Source: Aquimarina sp. Aq107 (GTDB lineage: Bacteria; Bacteroidota; Bacteroidia; Flavobacteriales; Flavobacteriaceae). Taken from it: DNA of 64,000 nucleotides. The stretch spans positions 2,196,501-2,260,500 of the forward strand of contig NZ_OX030782.1 of NCBI RefSeq assembly GCF_943733665.1, written 5' to 3'. The position numbers were made by a program, and so were the translations under genes. Position 1 is the first letter of the stretch, and each line of letters starts with the position of its first letter. Shown here piece after piece: positions 1 through 8,166 of the stretch. A model generated the notes under the pieces. It made no database searches. It saw only the letters and a list, made by a program, of their open reading frames with translations, and was not told the DNA's origin.

Positions 1-350
1 CAAATTTTTACAACTCCATCAAGGTGGTTAGCTATATAAAATGATTCTTTTTGCAACAAACCATCAGAAAACCATTTTTGAGCTAACCCTTCTTTTTTAC
101 CTTCGTAATAACCTACTTTTTCTTCAAGCATTTTATTAGAATGAAACTTTACAGCATAACCAGAAAAAGGTTTTTGCTCATAGTACCATTTTCCTTCACT
201 TGCATTTAAAATCAACAAGTCCTTAGGCACCAAAACATTATTGATTATTTTTTTATCCGTATCAACAATATGATTTTCCCCATCTGTTTTACAAGCCATA
301 AAACAGATAGAAAAAAAACTACTTATAAAAAAACATTTAATTAACCGCAT
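1..350 (-). CDS. Lipoprotein with MORN-like (YwqK-type) repeats, C-terminus cut by window edge
   Basis: This reading frame is open from an ATG at 348-350 to the left edge. The N-terminus is a hydrophobic signal ending in a lipobox-like FMAC. The C-terminal half carries Gly-x-Tyr-x-x-Gly-Lys-x-Glu-Gly units (for example GYYEGKKEGLAQKWF) typical of the MORN_2/YwqK family. These repeats are common in Bacteroidota lipoproteins, where their role is mostly unknown; the name antitoxin often given to them is not supported here. The start overlaps the end of the upstream YHYH gene by 14 bases in another frame, which suggests translational coupling in one transcript. Confidence 0.7.
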   Translation of the reverse strand, partial: MRLIKCFFISSFFSICFMACKTDGENHIVDTDKKIINNVLVPKDLLILNASEGKWYYEQKPFSGYAVKFHSNKMLEEKVGYYEGKKEGLAQKWFSDGLLQKESFYIANHLDGVVKI

Positions 351-1116
351 TGGGAGTTCCATTAAATGGTCCAGCAAAAACTATATAACTACCTGTATTA
401 GAATATAATTCATTAATAACATGATAATGATACTCAGCTTCTTCTGAATGTTGTGTTATATGAGTATGACCTCCAGAAGCATCTAAATCCGTAGGATACG
501 TACCTGTAGAATTACACTTTCTACCATAGATAAAAAATCCATCCGATATAATCCCGATCAAATTTTCATCATCATTAGACCATGCTCTTGGTTCTAAATG
601 ATAATGATATACTCCAGGTCCTATATGTCCTCCTGTATAATCCAAAGACCCTGCTGCCTGATCTAGCGCACCATTTCCTTCTTGATCATTAAAAAGTGCT
701 GCCCCACTTACAGCTATCCCAATTGTTCCCAAAGATGTTGCTGTAGTGTTATTAGCTAATTGTGGATTTGCAGAAACTACTAAAGTAGCAGAAGCATCAA
801 AATTAGGTATTATACTTGGCGTTGAGGCAACATCAGGTTCTTCAATATATAATGCATTACCTTCACCCCAATAAGATGTTGTATGATTGGGTCTTCCTGT
901 AGTTTCAATAACTACATTAGATCCATCCAAATAAATATCTGTCTCATCTGTATCGAATTCTGTAAAAGCAGCGTGCAATTCTGCAACAGTACCATCATCA
1001 TCCGTTGTAGATGTTCCATTATCATCACCACTACAAGCTATAAAAACGATGCAAACGGTACAAACTAACAATGCCAGTGGAATAATCTTTTTAGATATAA
1101 GTTTCGTATTCATCAT
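337..1116 (-). CDS. YHYH-domain surface lipoprotein
   Basis: The 259-residue product begins with a signal peptide and lipobox (VFIACSGDD). The acidic residues just after the Cys match the surface-export signal of Bacteroidota lipoproteins. Two Tyr-His-Tyr-His motifs (GVYHYHLEP and EYHYHVINE) identify the YHYH family. Paired His clusters could bind metal, but that is inference. A second Met directly follows the first, so the start could be 3 bases later. It is followed with overlap by the MORN-repeat lipoprotein and preceded by an EF-hand gene on the same strand, forming a small outward-facing lipoprotein operon opposite a LytS/LytT pair. Confidence 0.8.
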   Translation of the reverse strand: MMNTKLISKKIIPLALLVCTVCIVFIACSGDDNGTSTTDDDGTVAELHAAFTEFDTDETDIYLDGSNVVIETTGRPNHTTSYWGEGNALYIEEPDVASTPSIIPNFDASATLVVSANPQLANNTTATSLGTIGIAVSGAALFNDQEGNGALDQAAGSLDYTGGHIGPGVYHYHLEPRAWSNDDENLIGIISDGFFIYGRKCNSTGTYPTDLDASGGHTHITQHSEEAEYHYHVINELYSNTGSYIVFAGPFNGTPNAVN

Positions 1117-1155
1117 ATTCTTAGATTTAGTTAATTCTATATTAGTTTTATAATC

Positions 1156-1455
1156 TTATTGCTCTCTTCTTGGTGGTCCTTTTCTTTCAGGTTTAGGAGC
1201 TTTTTTCAATTCTTCTTTAGTAATAAACCCATCTTCATCTAAATCAATTTTTGCAAAATCTCTTTCTAAAGGTCCTTTAACTTCTTCCTTTGCTAATTTT
1301 CCATCTTCATTCTCATCCATCATTTTAAAAATCTCTTCAACACTAGGTCTTTCTTTTCCTTTCTTTTCTTCTTTTGATTGTGCATTTGATTTACACGAAA
1401 ACAGTAATAAACAAAGTGTCATTAATAATCCTAGATTCAACAAGTTACTTTTCAT
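1156..1455 (-). CDS. Small EF-hand lipoprotein
   Basis: The product has two EF-hand loops, DENEDGKLAKEE and DLDEDGFITKEE, each with acidic residues at calcium-ligand positions, so Ca2+ binding is likely. I start it at the ATG at 1453-1455, because the signal peptide and lipobox (LLFSC) begin there. The longer frame back to 1566 adds a leader that does not look like a signal. The tail is rich in Pro, Arg and Lys (KPERKGPPRREQ). It lies 40 bases upstream of the YHYH gene and is probably co-transcribed with it. The divergent gene is a histidine kinase whose extracytoplasmic loop is also Pro/Arg-rich. Confidence 0.75.
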   Translation of the reverse strand: MKSNLLNLGLLMTLCLLLFSCKSNAQSKEEKKGKERPSVEEIFKMMDENEDGKLAKEEVKGPLERDFAKIDLDEDGFITKEELKKAPKPERKGPPRREQ

Positions 1456-1645
1456 TTTTTTTATGTTTATGTTTCTTGTATAGACTATAAATTTCGGTAA
1501 AAGTATAATGCAAATGAAGAGTTTTCTGTCGACCACATATAGTTTTAGGCGAATGTTCATTTCCATTCTGTGAACGAACTAAAAGATATAGCTCTTAATC
1601 ATCTATTTTGAAACTCAACTATTATATTTTCATTTAATTTGTACT

Positions 1646-2698
1646 ATGAATAATTATAAAAGGTTTCTTTTTCAAATAGTTTTATGGGGAATTATTTGGT
1701 TTTTTTTATCATTTGGACAAAATAATAACGAAAAGTTCCTTATCGAAAACTCCATTCTTTTTGCGTTCCAAATTGGACTTATTGGGTTATTAATTTTTTT
1801 TATTGCCAAACATTTTTTATTTAAAAAGAAATACTTGTTTTTCTTTTTAATTTCTTTAAGTATAATTTGTGTGTCGGCATTGTCATCATCTACGATATCT
1901 TCTAATTTATCCAGTAGAATACTCCCTCCTCGTAATAATCCTAGAATGGTTGATCCACCTTTTAAAAGACCTCCAAGAAGAATAAAACCTCCATCTATTT
2001 TAATGGTTCATTTTTCTAATTTGATGATTGCATATTTGATTGCTACGTTTATAGAAACTTTTTTGTTCGCACAAAAAAAGGAAGAAGAAATGATTAGAAG
2101 TAAAAACGAAAACCTTCAAACCGAACTAAAACTATTAAAATCACAAATCAACCCACATTTTCTATTCAACTCTCTCAACAATATTTATGCACTCTCTGTA
2201 ATAGATTCTGATAAAACACAGCAAAGTATAAGTTACTTATCAGAAATGCTTAGATATGTTCTTTATGAATGTGACCGCCCCTATGTTTCTATACAAAAAG
2301 AAATAACTTATATTAAAAATTATATCAAATTATTTTCTTTAAAAAACAGTAAACCTTATGAAATTACAACAAAGTTTAATGTAGATGACAATACTGTTCC
2401 TATTGCTCCTATGCTTTTTATACCATTCATAGAAAATGCATTTAAACATAGTAATATTGAAAAACCAGGATCTTTTATAGAGATTCATATAACATCAGAC
2501 ACATCTAATATCAATTTTGAAATTGTTAATAGTATTCCTAAAGAAAAAATAATGAAAGATAAAATCGGAGGAATTGGGTTAGAAAATGTTAAAAAACGAT
2601 TGGGTATATTGTATCAAGAAAAACACAAATTATTAATTACTAATGACAATAATATTTTTAAAGTAATACTAAATATAAAATTAGAAGATAATGCTTAG
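1646..2698 (+). CDS. LytS-family membrane sensor histidine kinase
   Basis: The N-terminal third holds about four hydrophobic helices. The stretch between helices 3 and 4 (about residues 92-117) is an unusual Pro/Arg-rich segment containing PPFKRPPRR. The C-terminal half is a His_kinase (LytS/YehU) domain: the phospho-acceptor lies in INPHFLFNSLNNIY (His171), and an ATP-binding HATPase region has PFIENAFKHS and the glycine box GGIGLENVKKR. It should phosphorylate the response regulator that follows, whose start overlaps this gene by 8 bases. The stimulus is unknown. The gene is divergent from the EF-hand/YHYH operon, so those exported proteins are plausible regulatory targets or partners. Confidence 0.9.
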   Translation: MNNYKRFLFQIVLWGIIWFFLSFGQNNNEKFLIENSILFAFQIGLIGLLIFFIAKHFLFKKKYLFFFLISLSIICVSALSSSTISSNLSSRILPPRNNPRMVDPPFKRPPRRIKPPSILMVHFSNLMIAYLIATFIETFLFAQKKEEEMIRSKNENLQTELKLLKSQINPHFLFNSLNNIYALSVIDSDKTQQSISYLSEMLRYVLYECDRPYVSIQKEITYIKNYIKLFSLKNSKPYEITTKFNVDDNTVPIAPMLFIPFIENAFKHSNIEKPGSFIEIHITSDTSNINFEIVNSIPKEKIMKDKIGGIGLENVKKRLGILYQEKHKLLITNDNNIFKVILNIKLEDNA

Positions 2699-3365
2699 GT
2701 GTTTAATAATTGATGACGAAGAGCTGGCTAGAACACTCTTAAAAACCTATATAGATCGATTGGATTATATAGAAATAGTTGCTTCACTTGAAAATCCTCT
2801 CAAGGCAATAAATATTCTAAAAAGTGAGCCTATTGATGTCATATTTTTAGATATACAAATGCCCGAATTAAAAGGAACTGATTTAGCTAAAATAATCCCT
2901 TCTACAACTCAAATAATTTTCACAACTGCCTATTCTGAATATGCGTTAGAAGGGTTTGAATTAAATGCATTGGATTATTTGTTAAAACCAATCACCTTTG
3001 ATCGATTTTTAGCCGCCATACAGAAAATAAAAAAAGATCCTAAAATAAATGAAAATGAGGTCGAAGGAAAAATTACGGTAAAATCCGGATATGATCTACA
3101 TAAAATTAAATACAGCGATATACTATACATCGAGAGTGATAGTGAATATGTTATTTTTCATACCACATATAAAAAAATAATGAGTCATCAAACACTAAAA
3201 TCTCTAGAAGAGACATTACCGGAACTATTTATGCGGGTGCATCGATCTTTTATTATTAATAAGAACTATGTTACTGCACTAAAAGGAAAAGATCTTTTTC
3301 TTACTGACATTAGGATACCGGTAAGTTCTAGTTACTATGAACTTGTTAAAAATCAGCTGTTTTGA
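2691..3365 (+). CDS. LytTR-family response regulator
   Basis: The first ~115 residues form a receiver domain with the acidic pocket in LIIDDEE, phospho-acceptor Asp54 (VIFLDIQMP) and the conserved Lys in DYLLKPI. Residues ~125-224 form a LytTR DNA-binding domain (YIESDSEYVIFHT; MRVHRSFIINKNYV is a typical signature). LytTR domains usually bind direct repeats about two helical turns apart. The gene overlaps the end of the LytS kinase gene, so the two form a two-component system. Its targets cannot be read from sequence; the divergent lipoprotein operon and the two secreted proteins downstream are candidates. Confidence 0.92.
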   Translation: MLRCLIIDDEELARTLLKTYIDRLDYIEIVASLENPLKAINILKSEPIDVIFLDIQMPELKGTDLAKIIPSTTQIIFTTAYSEYALEGFELNALDYLLKPITFDRFLAAIQKIKKDPKINENEVEGKITVKSGYDLHKIKYSDILYIESDSEYVIFHTTYKKIMSHQTLKSLEETLPELFMRVHRSFIINKNYVTALKGKDLFLTDIRIPVSSSYYELVKNQLF

Positions 3366-3481
3366 TCCTAAAATAATTCTGTGATTTTATCCTAAACATT
3401 CAGTATTGGCATTTATTTAACTCTAAACATATTTCATTTTTATTATTTTGTGATCAAGGATTTATTCATATATCACTCATC

Positions 3482-4591
3482 ATGAAAACACTTATCACTC
3501 TAACTGTTACACTTATCTTATCATTTTTCTTTAGTCAAGCCCAGGCTAGTTCTACCTTAAAAAAGGATTTTATAACCGGCAATCCAGGTATTGTTTCAAT
3601 ACATAAGATGACTTTTGGGCCAGAAGGTATTTTATTTATTGGGGATAGTAATGCTGCACAAGTTGTAGCTATAGACTTTAGTGAACATCCTAAATTGGAT
3701 AACTCGAAAGTGAAATTAGACAATCTAGATAAATTGGTTGCTGATATGATGGGAACCACTATTGATCAAGTTCAAATTACGGATATGGTGGTTAACCCAA
3801 ATAACAATAATATTTATCTTTCTATTAATCATAGCTCTGGAATACCTATATTATTAAGAGTTGAGGACAATGTCCTAAAGCAAGTACCTCTTGATAATGT
3901 GTCTTATACTAAAACTACGTTATTAGATCCTATTTCTAAAGAAGCAGAAGACCGAAGAGGACGAAAATTAAGAAAATGGGCCGTTGCGGATATTAAATAT
4001 ATAGATGGAAAATTATTATTATCTGGACTAAGTAACAAAGAATTTGCCTCTACATTTAGAGCTATCGATTTTCCGTTTTCTGAGACACAAAATTATAGTT
4101 CTTTAGAAATTTACCACGCTGCACACGGTAAGTACGAAACACACGCACCTATTAAGACATTTATTCCAACAAAAATCAATGGAGAATTACAAGTTTTGGC
4201 TGGTTATACTTGTACTCCATTAGTTATTTTTCCTATGAATAAAATGAAATCAGGAGAACATCAAAAAGGAAGAACAGTGGCTGAACTTGGAAGTGGCAAT
4301 TCTCCTATTGATATGATAGAAATTGAAAATGAAGGAAATCGATATTTATTAATTTCTAATAGTAACAGAGCATTAATGAAAATTGATTTTAAAGATTTAG
4401 AAGCATATCAAGGTGAGTTAACTAAACCTGTAGTGAAAAAAGGAGCAGCCGAAGGTGTAGATTATGTAAATCTTCCATATGTTAATGTACAACAGTTAGA
4501 TAAAATGGGTAATAATGGTTTTGTAATTATCCAAAGAGAATCTAACGGAAATCTGGCTCTTAAAGCAGGTAATAGCTGGTGGGTAAAGTAA
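3482..4591 (+). CDS. Secreted propeller-like protein of unknown function
   Basis: The 369-residue product starts with a clear signal peptide cleaved near SQAQA. The rest has repeated strand-turn units such as KMTFGPEGILFIGDS, ITDMVVNPNNNNIYLSI and PIDMIEIENEGNRYLLIS, which resemble NHL/SMP-30-type beta-propeller blades. I see no catalytic motif. It probably acts in the periplasm or outside the cell. It follows the LytTR regulator by 116 bases and precedes another secreted protein by 38 bases, so it may belong to the same unit. The propeller assignment is by eye and uncertain. Confidence 0.6.
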   Translation: MKTLITLTVTLILSFFFSQAQASSTLKKDFITGNPGIVSIHKMTFGPEGILFIGDSNAAQVVAIDFSEHPKLDNSKVKLDNLDKLVADMMGTTIDQVQITDMVVNPNNNNIYLSINHSSGIPILLRVEDNVLKQVPLDNVSYTKTTLLDPISKEAEDRRGRKLRKWAVADIKYIDGKLLLSGLSNKEFASTFRAIDFPFSETQNYSSLEIYHAAHGKYETHAPIKTFIPTKINGELQVLAGYTCTPLVIFPMNKMKSGEHQKGRTVAELGSGNSPIDMIEIENEGNRYLLISNSNRALMKIDFKDLEAYQGELTKPVVKKGAAEGVDYVNLPYVNVQQLDKMGNNGFVIIQRESNGNLALKAGNSWWVK

Positions 4592-4629
4592 TCTGTCCCA
4601 TTGTTAACCTGAACTATTGACTTGTTATT

Positions 4630-5688
4630 GTGAAACGATATTATTTTGGAATTTTAGCATTAGTTGTTACTAACTTATTGTTAGGTCAAACATCTGAAAA
4701 TTACATTTTTAATAAAAATGAAGTTATTATACCCAAGAATATATCGGTAGCTCAGGATGTATCTGTTTTTAAAGGAGAAATTCCTGAAAATAAAATAGCT
4801 GTTTCTACTAGGATTCTAGGAAAAATTCAGGAAAAGCAAAATACATTAAGCTTTATACCTGTAGTCCCTTTTGGGTGGAATCAAAAATATACCGTGGTAT
4901 ACAATCATACCATCAACTATTTTTCTTTACCAGTTCCTAAAGGTTACGAATCATTAAAAATACTAAAAGTGTATCCGAGTACTTCCAGAATACCCTCCAA
5001 TATTTTAAAATGGTACGTTAAGTTTTCTAGACCAATTAATGAAAATAATATTTATAAATATATTCAATTTGTAGATGAGTCTGATAAACCAATAGATAGA
5101 ACAATATTACCCCTACAAAACGCTTTAATCTCCAAAGATGGAACTTTATTGACCATTTGGATAGAACCAGGAAGACAAAAACGAAATCTAATTCCAAATA
5201 GACAGTTAGGGTCTGTGTTCATCCCTCAAAAAAAATATAGATTGGTGATTTCGGAAGAAATTAAAGATCATAACGGCGTAAATATGGTAAAAAACTTCTC
5301 TAAAGAGTTTACTACTACCGTTGCAGATAGAAATAAACCAAACATAAATAATTGGGAAATTAAAATTCCTAACATTCATTCTGTATCCAATCTACTAATA
5401 AATTGTGAAGAACCAATAGACTATGGCAGTAGTATTGGTAATATAAAAATACTAGATAGTGCAGGACAACTTATAGATGGTATCTGGGAGCTAAAGAAGG
5501 ATGAAACAGTAGTTTCATTTATACCAAAAAGAAACTGGAAAAAAGGGAAATATACTATAATTTTTGGACCTAGTATAGAGGATTTAGCTGGTAATAATCT
5601 AGATCACTTATTTGATAATGAAATCCAAAAAACTTCAAAAAATAACCATCCATATAAAACCTATACACTAGAATTTGAATTAAAATAA
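4630..5688 (+). CDS. Secreted protein with Ig-like (SbsA-type) domains
   Basis: I use the GTG at 4630, which gives a signal peptide (MKRYYFGILALVVTNLLLGQ). The mature part contains two segments resembling bacterial Ig-like SbsA domains: residues ~115-235 (KWYVKFSRPINENNI with a later KEFTTTV strand) and ~250-350 (VSNLLINCEEPIDYG, then KYTIIFGPSIEDLAGN). Such domains occur in surface proteins and have no catalytic role. It lies 38 bases after the propeller-like gene and ends immediately at a strong terminator, so the two are probably one transcript. Function is unknown. Confidence 0.6.
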   Translation: MKRYYFGILALVVTNLLLGQTSENYIFNKNEVIIPKNISVAQDVSVFKGEIPENKIAVSTRILGKIQEKQNTLSFIPVVPFGWNQKYTVVYNHTINYFSLPVPKGYESLKILKVYPSTSRIPSNILKWYVKFSRPINENNIYKYIQFVDESDKPIDRTILPLQNALISKDGTLLTIWIEPGRQKRNLIPNRQLGSVFIPQKKYRLVISEEIKDHNGVNMVKNFSKEFTTTVADRNKPNINNWEIKIPNIHSVSNLLINCEEPIDYGSSIGNIKILDSAGQLIDGIWELKKDETVVSFIPKRNWKKGKYTIIFGPSIEDLAGNNLDHLFDNEIQKTSKNNHPYKTYTLEFELK

Positions 5689-5716
5689 AAAAAGACAGTA
5701 AAATACTGTCTTTTTT
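5688..5716. terminator. Rho-independent terminator
   Basis: A perfect 13-bp stem (5688-5700 with 5704-5716) has a 3-base AAA loop, and A/T runs at its ends let it work in both directions. It overlaps the stop codon of the Ig-like gene and lies between that gene and the convergent small secreted-protein gene. Confidence 0.85.
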
Positions 5717-5771
5717 ATAACTAAGTAGGAATTATGTTCTCAATAGTAGTTTTGAGACGAATTTAGGATTT

Positions 5772-6119
5772 TTAATTACCTGCAAGTAAGACAAACGAAT
5801 TACCTGACACTGGCGACACATTATAACTTTTTACATTTTTAAGTGTCTTCATATATTTTTCTGCTTCTACAAAAGCACTTTCTAAAGGACTAACTGTCGA
5901 TTTTTTATTCAACGTAATTGTTTTAGAAATTTGTTCCCCATTGGTATATTCTATTGTGATCTTCCATCTTTTTACAGAATGAAAATTTCTAGAGATTAAA
6001 GAATTATCTTCTTTAACACTCTTCTTCTCTTTTTTAGTTTTTTCCTTTTCGTTTACTGGTTCGGTTGTCGCATAACCTAGAGATACACAGAGTAAGGCAG
6101 TAATAAGTAAGAGTTTCAT
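5772..6119 (-). CDS. Small secreted protein of unknown function
   Basis: I choose the ATG at 6117-6119 because it starts directly with a signal peptide (MKLLLITALLCVSLGYATT). The longer frame adds 11 polar residues in front. After a Lys/Glu-rich linker, residues ~50-115 look like one small beta-rich domain (KITIEYTNGEQISKTITL). No family is recognised. The gene diverges from a small HTH regulator, and the shared intergenic region holds an 18-bp palindrome, which suggests control by that regulator. Confidence 0.6.
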   Translation of the reverse strand: MKLLLITALLCVSLGYATTEPVNEKEKTKKEKKSVKEDNSLISRNFHSVKRWKITIEYTNGEQISKTITLNKKSTVSPLESAFVEAEKYMKTLKNVKSYNVSPVSGNSFVLLAGN

Positions 6120-6156
6120 AGTAGATGATTTTTGGTTTTGACGAATATACATACAT

Positions 6157-6174
6157 AATTTGATTAATCAAATT
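6157..6174. promoter_or_regulatory. Perfect 18-bp palindrome, putative operator
   Basis: AATTTGATTAATCAAATT reads identically on both strands. It lies 38 bases upstream of the small secreted-protein start and 20 bases upstream of the -33 element of the HTH regulator promoter. A dimeric HTH protein is the natural binder, and the adjacent regulator is the obvious candidate. This is inference from position and symmetry. Confidence 0.55.
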
Positions 6175-6193
6175 TTTTTTTAATAAAATTTTA

Positions 6194-6224
6194 TTTGAAT
6201 ATTAAAAAAATACATGTATGTTTG
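6194..6224 (+). promoter_or_regulatory. Bacteroidota sigma-type promoter for the HTH gene
   Basis: TTTG at 6194-6197 and TATGTTTG at 6217-6224 are separated by 19 bases, matching the Bacteroidota TTTG-N19-TAnnTTTG promoter. The ATG of the HTH gene begins only 4 bases after the -7 box, so transcription should start at or beside the start codon. Confidence 0.65.
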
Positions 6225-6228
6225 AATT

Positions 6229-6435
6229 ATGGTAAATAAGAATTTAAAAAAGCTCCTGAAAAAAAGTAAAGGAGCCAAAACGGTATACGGTATTTCTAAA
6301 ACATTAGGAGTAAGTCCGCAAGCAGGAGATTATGTAGTAAAGCGTAAAAACTTGGCTAAAGATTTCGAAAGACTGCAAAAAATTGCAGATTATATGGAAG
6401 TAGATATAAAAGATATTATAGACGGAAAATATTAA
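6229..6435 (+). CDS. Small Cro/XRE-like HTH protein
   Basis: This 68-residue basic protein has a helix-turn-helix pattern in VYGISKTLGVSPQAGDYVVKRK, followed by helices resembling the XRE fold (ERLQKIADYMEVDIKDIIDG, with the typical closing segment of Cro/C1-type domains). It consists of the DNA-binding domain alone. It is preceded by a consensus promoter that leaves essentially no leader, and by a perfect palindrome shared with the divergent secreted-protein gene; autoregulation is likely but inferred. No phage genes surround it, so it appears to be a chromosomal regulator. Confidence 0.65.
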   Translation: MVNKNLKKLLKKSKGAKTVYGISKTLGVSPQAGDYVVKRKNLAKDFERLQKIADYMEVDIKDIIDGKY

Positions 6436-6616
6436 ACAACTACCCTACTTATTTGTTTGTATATAAATAATTTATGATACTTATATACTAATTATCACCT
6501 TATAAATCTTTCCAGAAAATCATTATTTAGTAGATAGTTAATTGGATAAATAGAAATTAAACTCAAACTTTATAACTATATTTCCAAAACAAACAACTTA
6601 TACAACATACTATTTA

Positions 6617-7039
6617 ATGAGACTGACCTTCATTATTTTTATTTCCTTTTTATTATATAATTCTTCTATTTCTCCTGAAACATATATCGGAAAATGGCAA
6701 ATAGAAGGAGGTTCAATTATTGAAATTTACCGGAATAAAGATCTTTTTTTTGGTAAAATAAATAGACGCGCCGAGAATCCTATTTCTAATTTTAATGGCC
6801 TAGACAACAAAAATCCTGACCAAAAATTAAGACAACGTCCTTTATTAGGGATGGATATACTTAACAACTTAAGTTTTATAGACGGAGAACTAGATGGCGG
6901 AACAATTTATAATGCCGATAGCGGAAAAACATACTCAGTAAAAGTATGGATTGATTCGGATAACCAAGATAAATGTTACATAAGAGCCTACAAAGGTATT
7001 TTATTTAAAACTTTTGAAGCCATACGTGTAAAAAACTAA
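6617..7039 (+). CDS. DUF2147 secreted protein
   Basis: After a short signal peptide the product begins YIGKWQIEGGSIIEIY and continues with the DUF2147 pattern: a GKINRR strand, a PLLGMDILNNL motif, GGTIYNADSGKTYS and the closing YIRAYKGILFKTFEAIRV. DUF2147 proteins are small lipocalin-like envelope proteins of unknown function. At 140 residues the length is normal for the family. It stands alone, about 180 bases after the HTH gene, and is followed by a terminator-like structure. Confidence 0.8.
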   Translation: MRLTFIIFISFLLYNSSISPETYIGKWQIEGGSIIEIYRNKDLFFGKINRRAENPISNFNGLDNKNPDQKLRQRPLLGMDILNNLSFIDGELDGGTIYNADSGKTYSVKVWIDSDNQDKCYIRAYKGILFKTFEAIRVKN

Positions 7040-7046
7040 TTAACTA

Positions 7047-7076
7047 GTTTTTTCTTACCATACGGTAAAAAAAATG
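7047..7076. terminator. Probable bidirectional terminator
   Basis: TTACC (7055-7059) pairs with GGTAA (7064-7068) around ATAC, flanked by T and A runs that extend the stem after one mismatch. It sits between the convergent DUF2147 and metalloprotease genes. The GC-containing part of the stem is short, so confidence is moderate. Confidence 0.45.
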
Positions 7077-7123
7077 GGTACAACTACATTGCACCCAATT
7101 AACTAATACCGCTATAAATTAAC

Positions 7124-7738
7124 CTATTCATCTTCTAATAAAGTTATTTTATTCTTCAATCTACCTACTTGTTCACTTGTAAATTCTTTTCTTAGATAGG
7201 GTCTTATCTCACTCATAATATTTCCCTCTACGGGATAATGTAACAATCCTAAAGAATGACCAATTTCATGAGGTGTTGTTGATGTATACAGAAAATCATC
7301 AGTAACCAAAGCTCTCTGATCTTTTCCTATTCCTGCAATACCTATAGTATTTGATCTTTTAATTATATATATACTTACTCGATTATGATGGTATGAATCC
7401 TGAGTTTGTTGTAAGAACACACTACACTCTTGACCTCTGTTGTCTTTTAAATCATATAATTCATCATTAATTATTGTTCTAACATCTCCTTTCTGCAACT
7501 CAACACCATATCGATGAAAGAAACTTCCATTAAGAAATTTTATAAATTCCACTTCATTAAGATCATATTGCATAACTGAAGATCTTTGAGATGAAGGTAG
7601 TACATAGATTATATCTACTTTTAAAACTACATCAATATCTTCAGAAAAAACTTGTTCAATCTGATATGGTGTGTAGTCATCTTCTACTGTACAGGAAACA
7701 AACGCTAATAATAAAACTACTATTTTTAATAATTTCAT
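7124..7738 (-). CDS. HEIGH-type metzincin lipoprotein (copy 1)
   Basis: The start is placed at the ATG at 7736-7738 to match its paralogue downstream. The signal ends in FVSC, followed by TVEDD, a surface-lipoprotein pattern. The catalytic site is HEIGHSLGLLH, the extended HExxHxxGxxH zinc site of metzincins, followed by a Met-turn in GNIMSEIRPYL. It is therefore very likely an active zinc protease displayed on the cell surface. At ~204 residues it has little beyond the protease domain. The neighbouring gene at 8236-8850 is a close paralogue, so this is a tandem duplication with separate upstream regions. Confidence 0.78.
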   Translation of the reverse strand: MKLLKIVVLLLAFVSCTVEDDYTPYQIEQVFSEDIDVVLKVDIIYVLPSSQRSSVMQYDLNEVEFIKFLNGSFFHRYGVELQKGDVRTIINDELYDLKDNRGQECSVFLQQTQDSYHHNRVSIYIIKRSNTIGIAGIGKDQRALVTDDFLYTSTTPHEIGHSLGLLHYPVEGNIMSEIRPYLRKEFTSEQVGRLKNKITLLEDE

Positions 7739-7992
7739 GGCTATTTTTTTTAAGTTAAACATCTATCATTTAGATGAGATATATTTCCGAATAGAGATAG
7801 GTCGGGAACAGAATACTCATCACTGAGTTTTACTAAGCCATTTTATTTAAAAACAAATAAATTACACGAAGATGATTTTTAAGAAGATCGATCTATTCAA
7901 ATATAATTTTAAGTATTAATAAATTATATGATAATTATCAGTTTAAAGAATACAAACATCTATAAGACACGTAAATAGTTAGCCTTAACAAT

Positions 7993-8021
7993 AAAAAACA
8001 TCCATAAAATGGATGTTTTTT
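7993..8021. terminator. Bidirectional terminator hairpin
   Basis: A perfect 12-bp stem (7993-8004 with 8010-8021) has a 5-base loop. A-run and T-run ends give it a classic intrinsic terminator form on either strand. It probably ends leftward transcripts from the second protease gene. Confidence 0.7.
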
Positions 8022-8083
8022 AGAATTGAATTAATGCAGAATAATAACTGCTCTAAGGGTAAACACAGATTTTTCTTATTAAA

Positions 8084-8124
8084 AATCAAACAGATTAAAT
8101 TGAAATAACACAATCTGTTTGATT
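8084..8124. repeat. 13-bp inverted repeat
   Basis: AATCAAACAGATT (8084-8096) and AATCTGTTTGATT (8112-8124) are exact complements around a 15-base loop. There is no strong T-run, so it is less like a terminator and could be an RNA hairpin or a protein site. Confidence 0.55.
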
Positions 8125-8138
8125 AAAGGTTGTACAAA

Positions 8139-8166
8139 CGCTCTTTAAAATAGTACTTAAAGAGCG
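8139..8166. repeat. 10-bp inverted repeat with 8-base loop
   Basis: CGCTCTTTAA (8139-8148) and TTAAAGAGCG (8157-8166) are exact complements. It is the first hairpin in the 3' region of the leftward protease gene ending at 8236 and lacks a following T-run. It may protect the 3' end or act as a weak terminator. Confidence 0.5.

Noticed and set aside
1456..1566. Longer start for the EF-hand gene
   Set aside because: The extra 37 residues precede a normal signal peptide and lipobox, so translation very likely begins at 1455.
3449..3455. TATTTTG boxes upstream of several genes as promoters
   Set aside because: They are one base short of TAnnTTTG, and such strings are common by chance in AT-rich DNA, so I did not list them.
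6229..6435. Prophage or mobile-element origin for the small HTH gene
   Set aside because: No integrase, structural phage genes, att-like repeats or change in base composition were seen around it.
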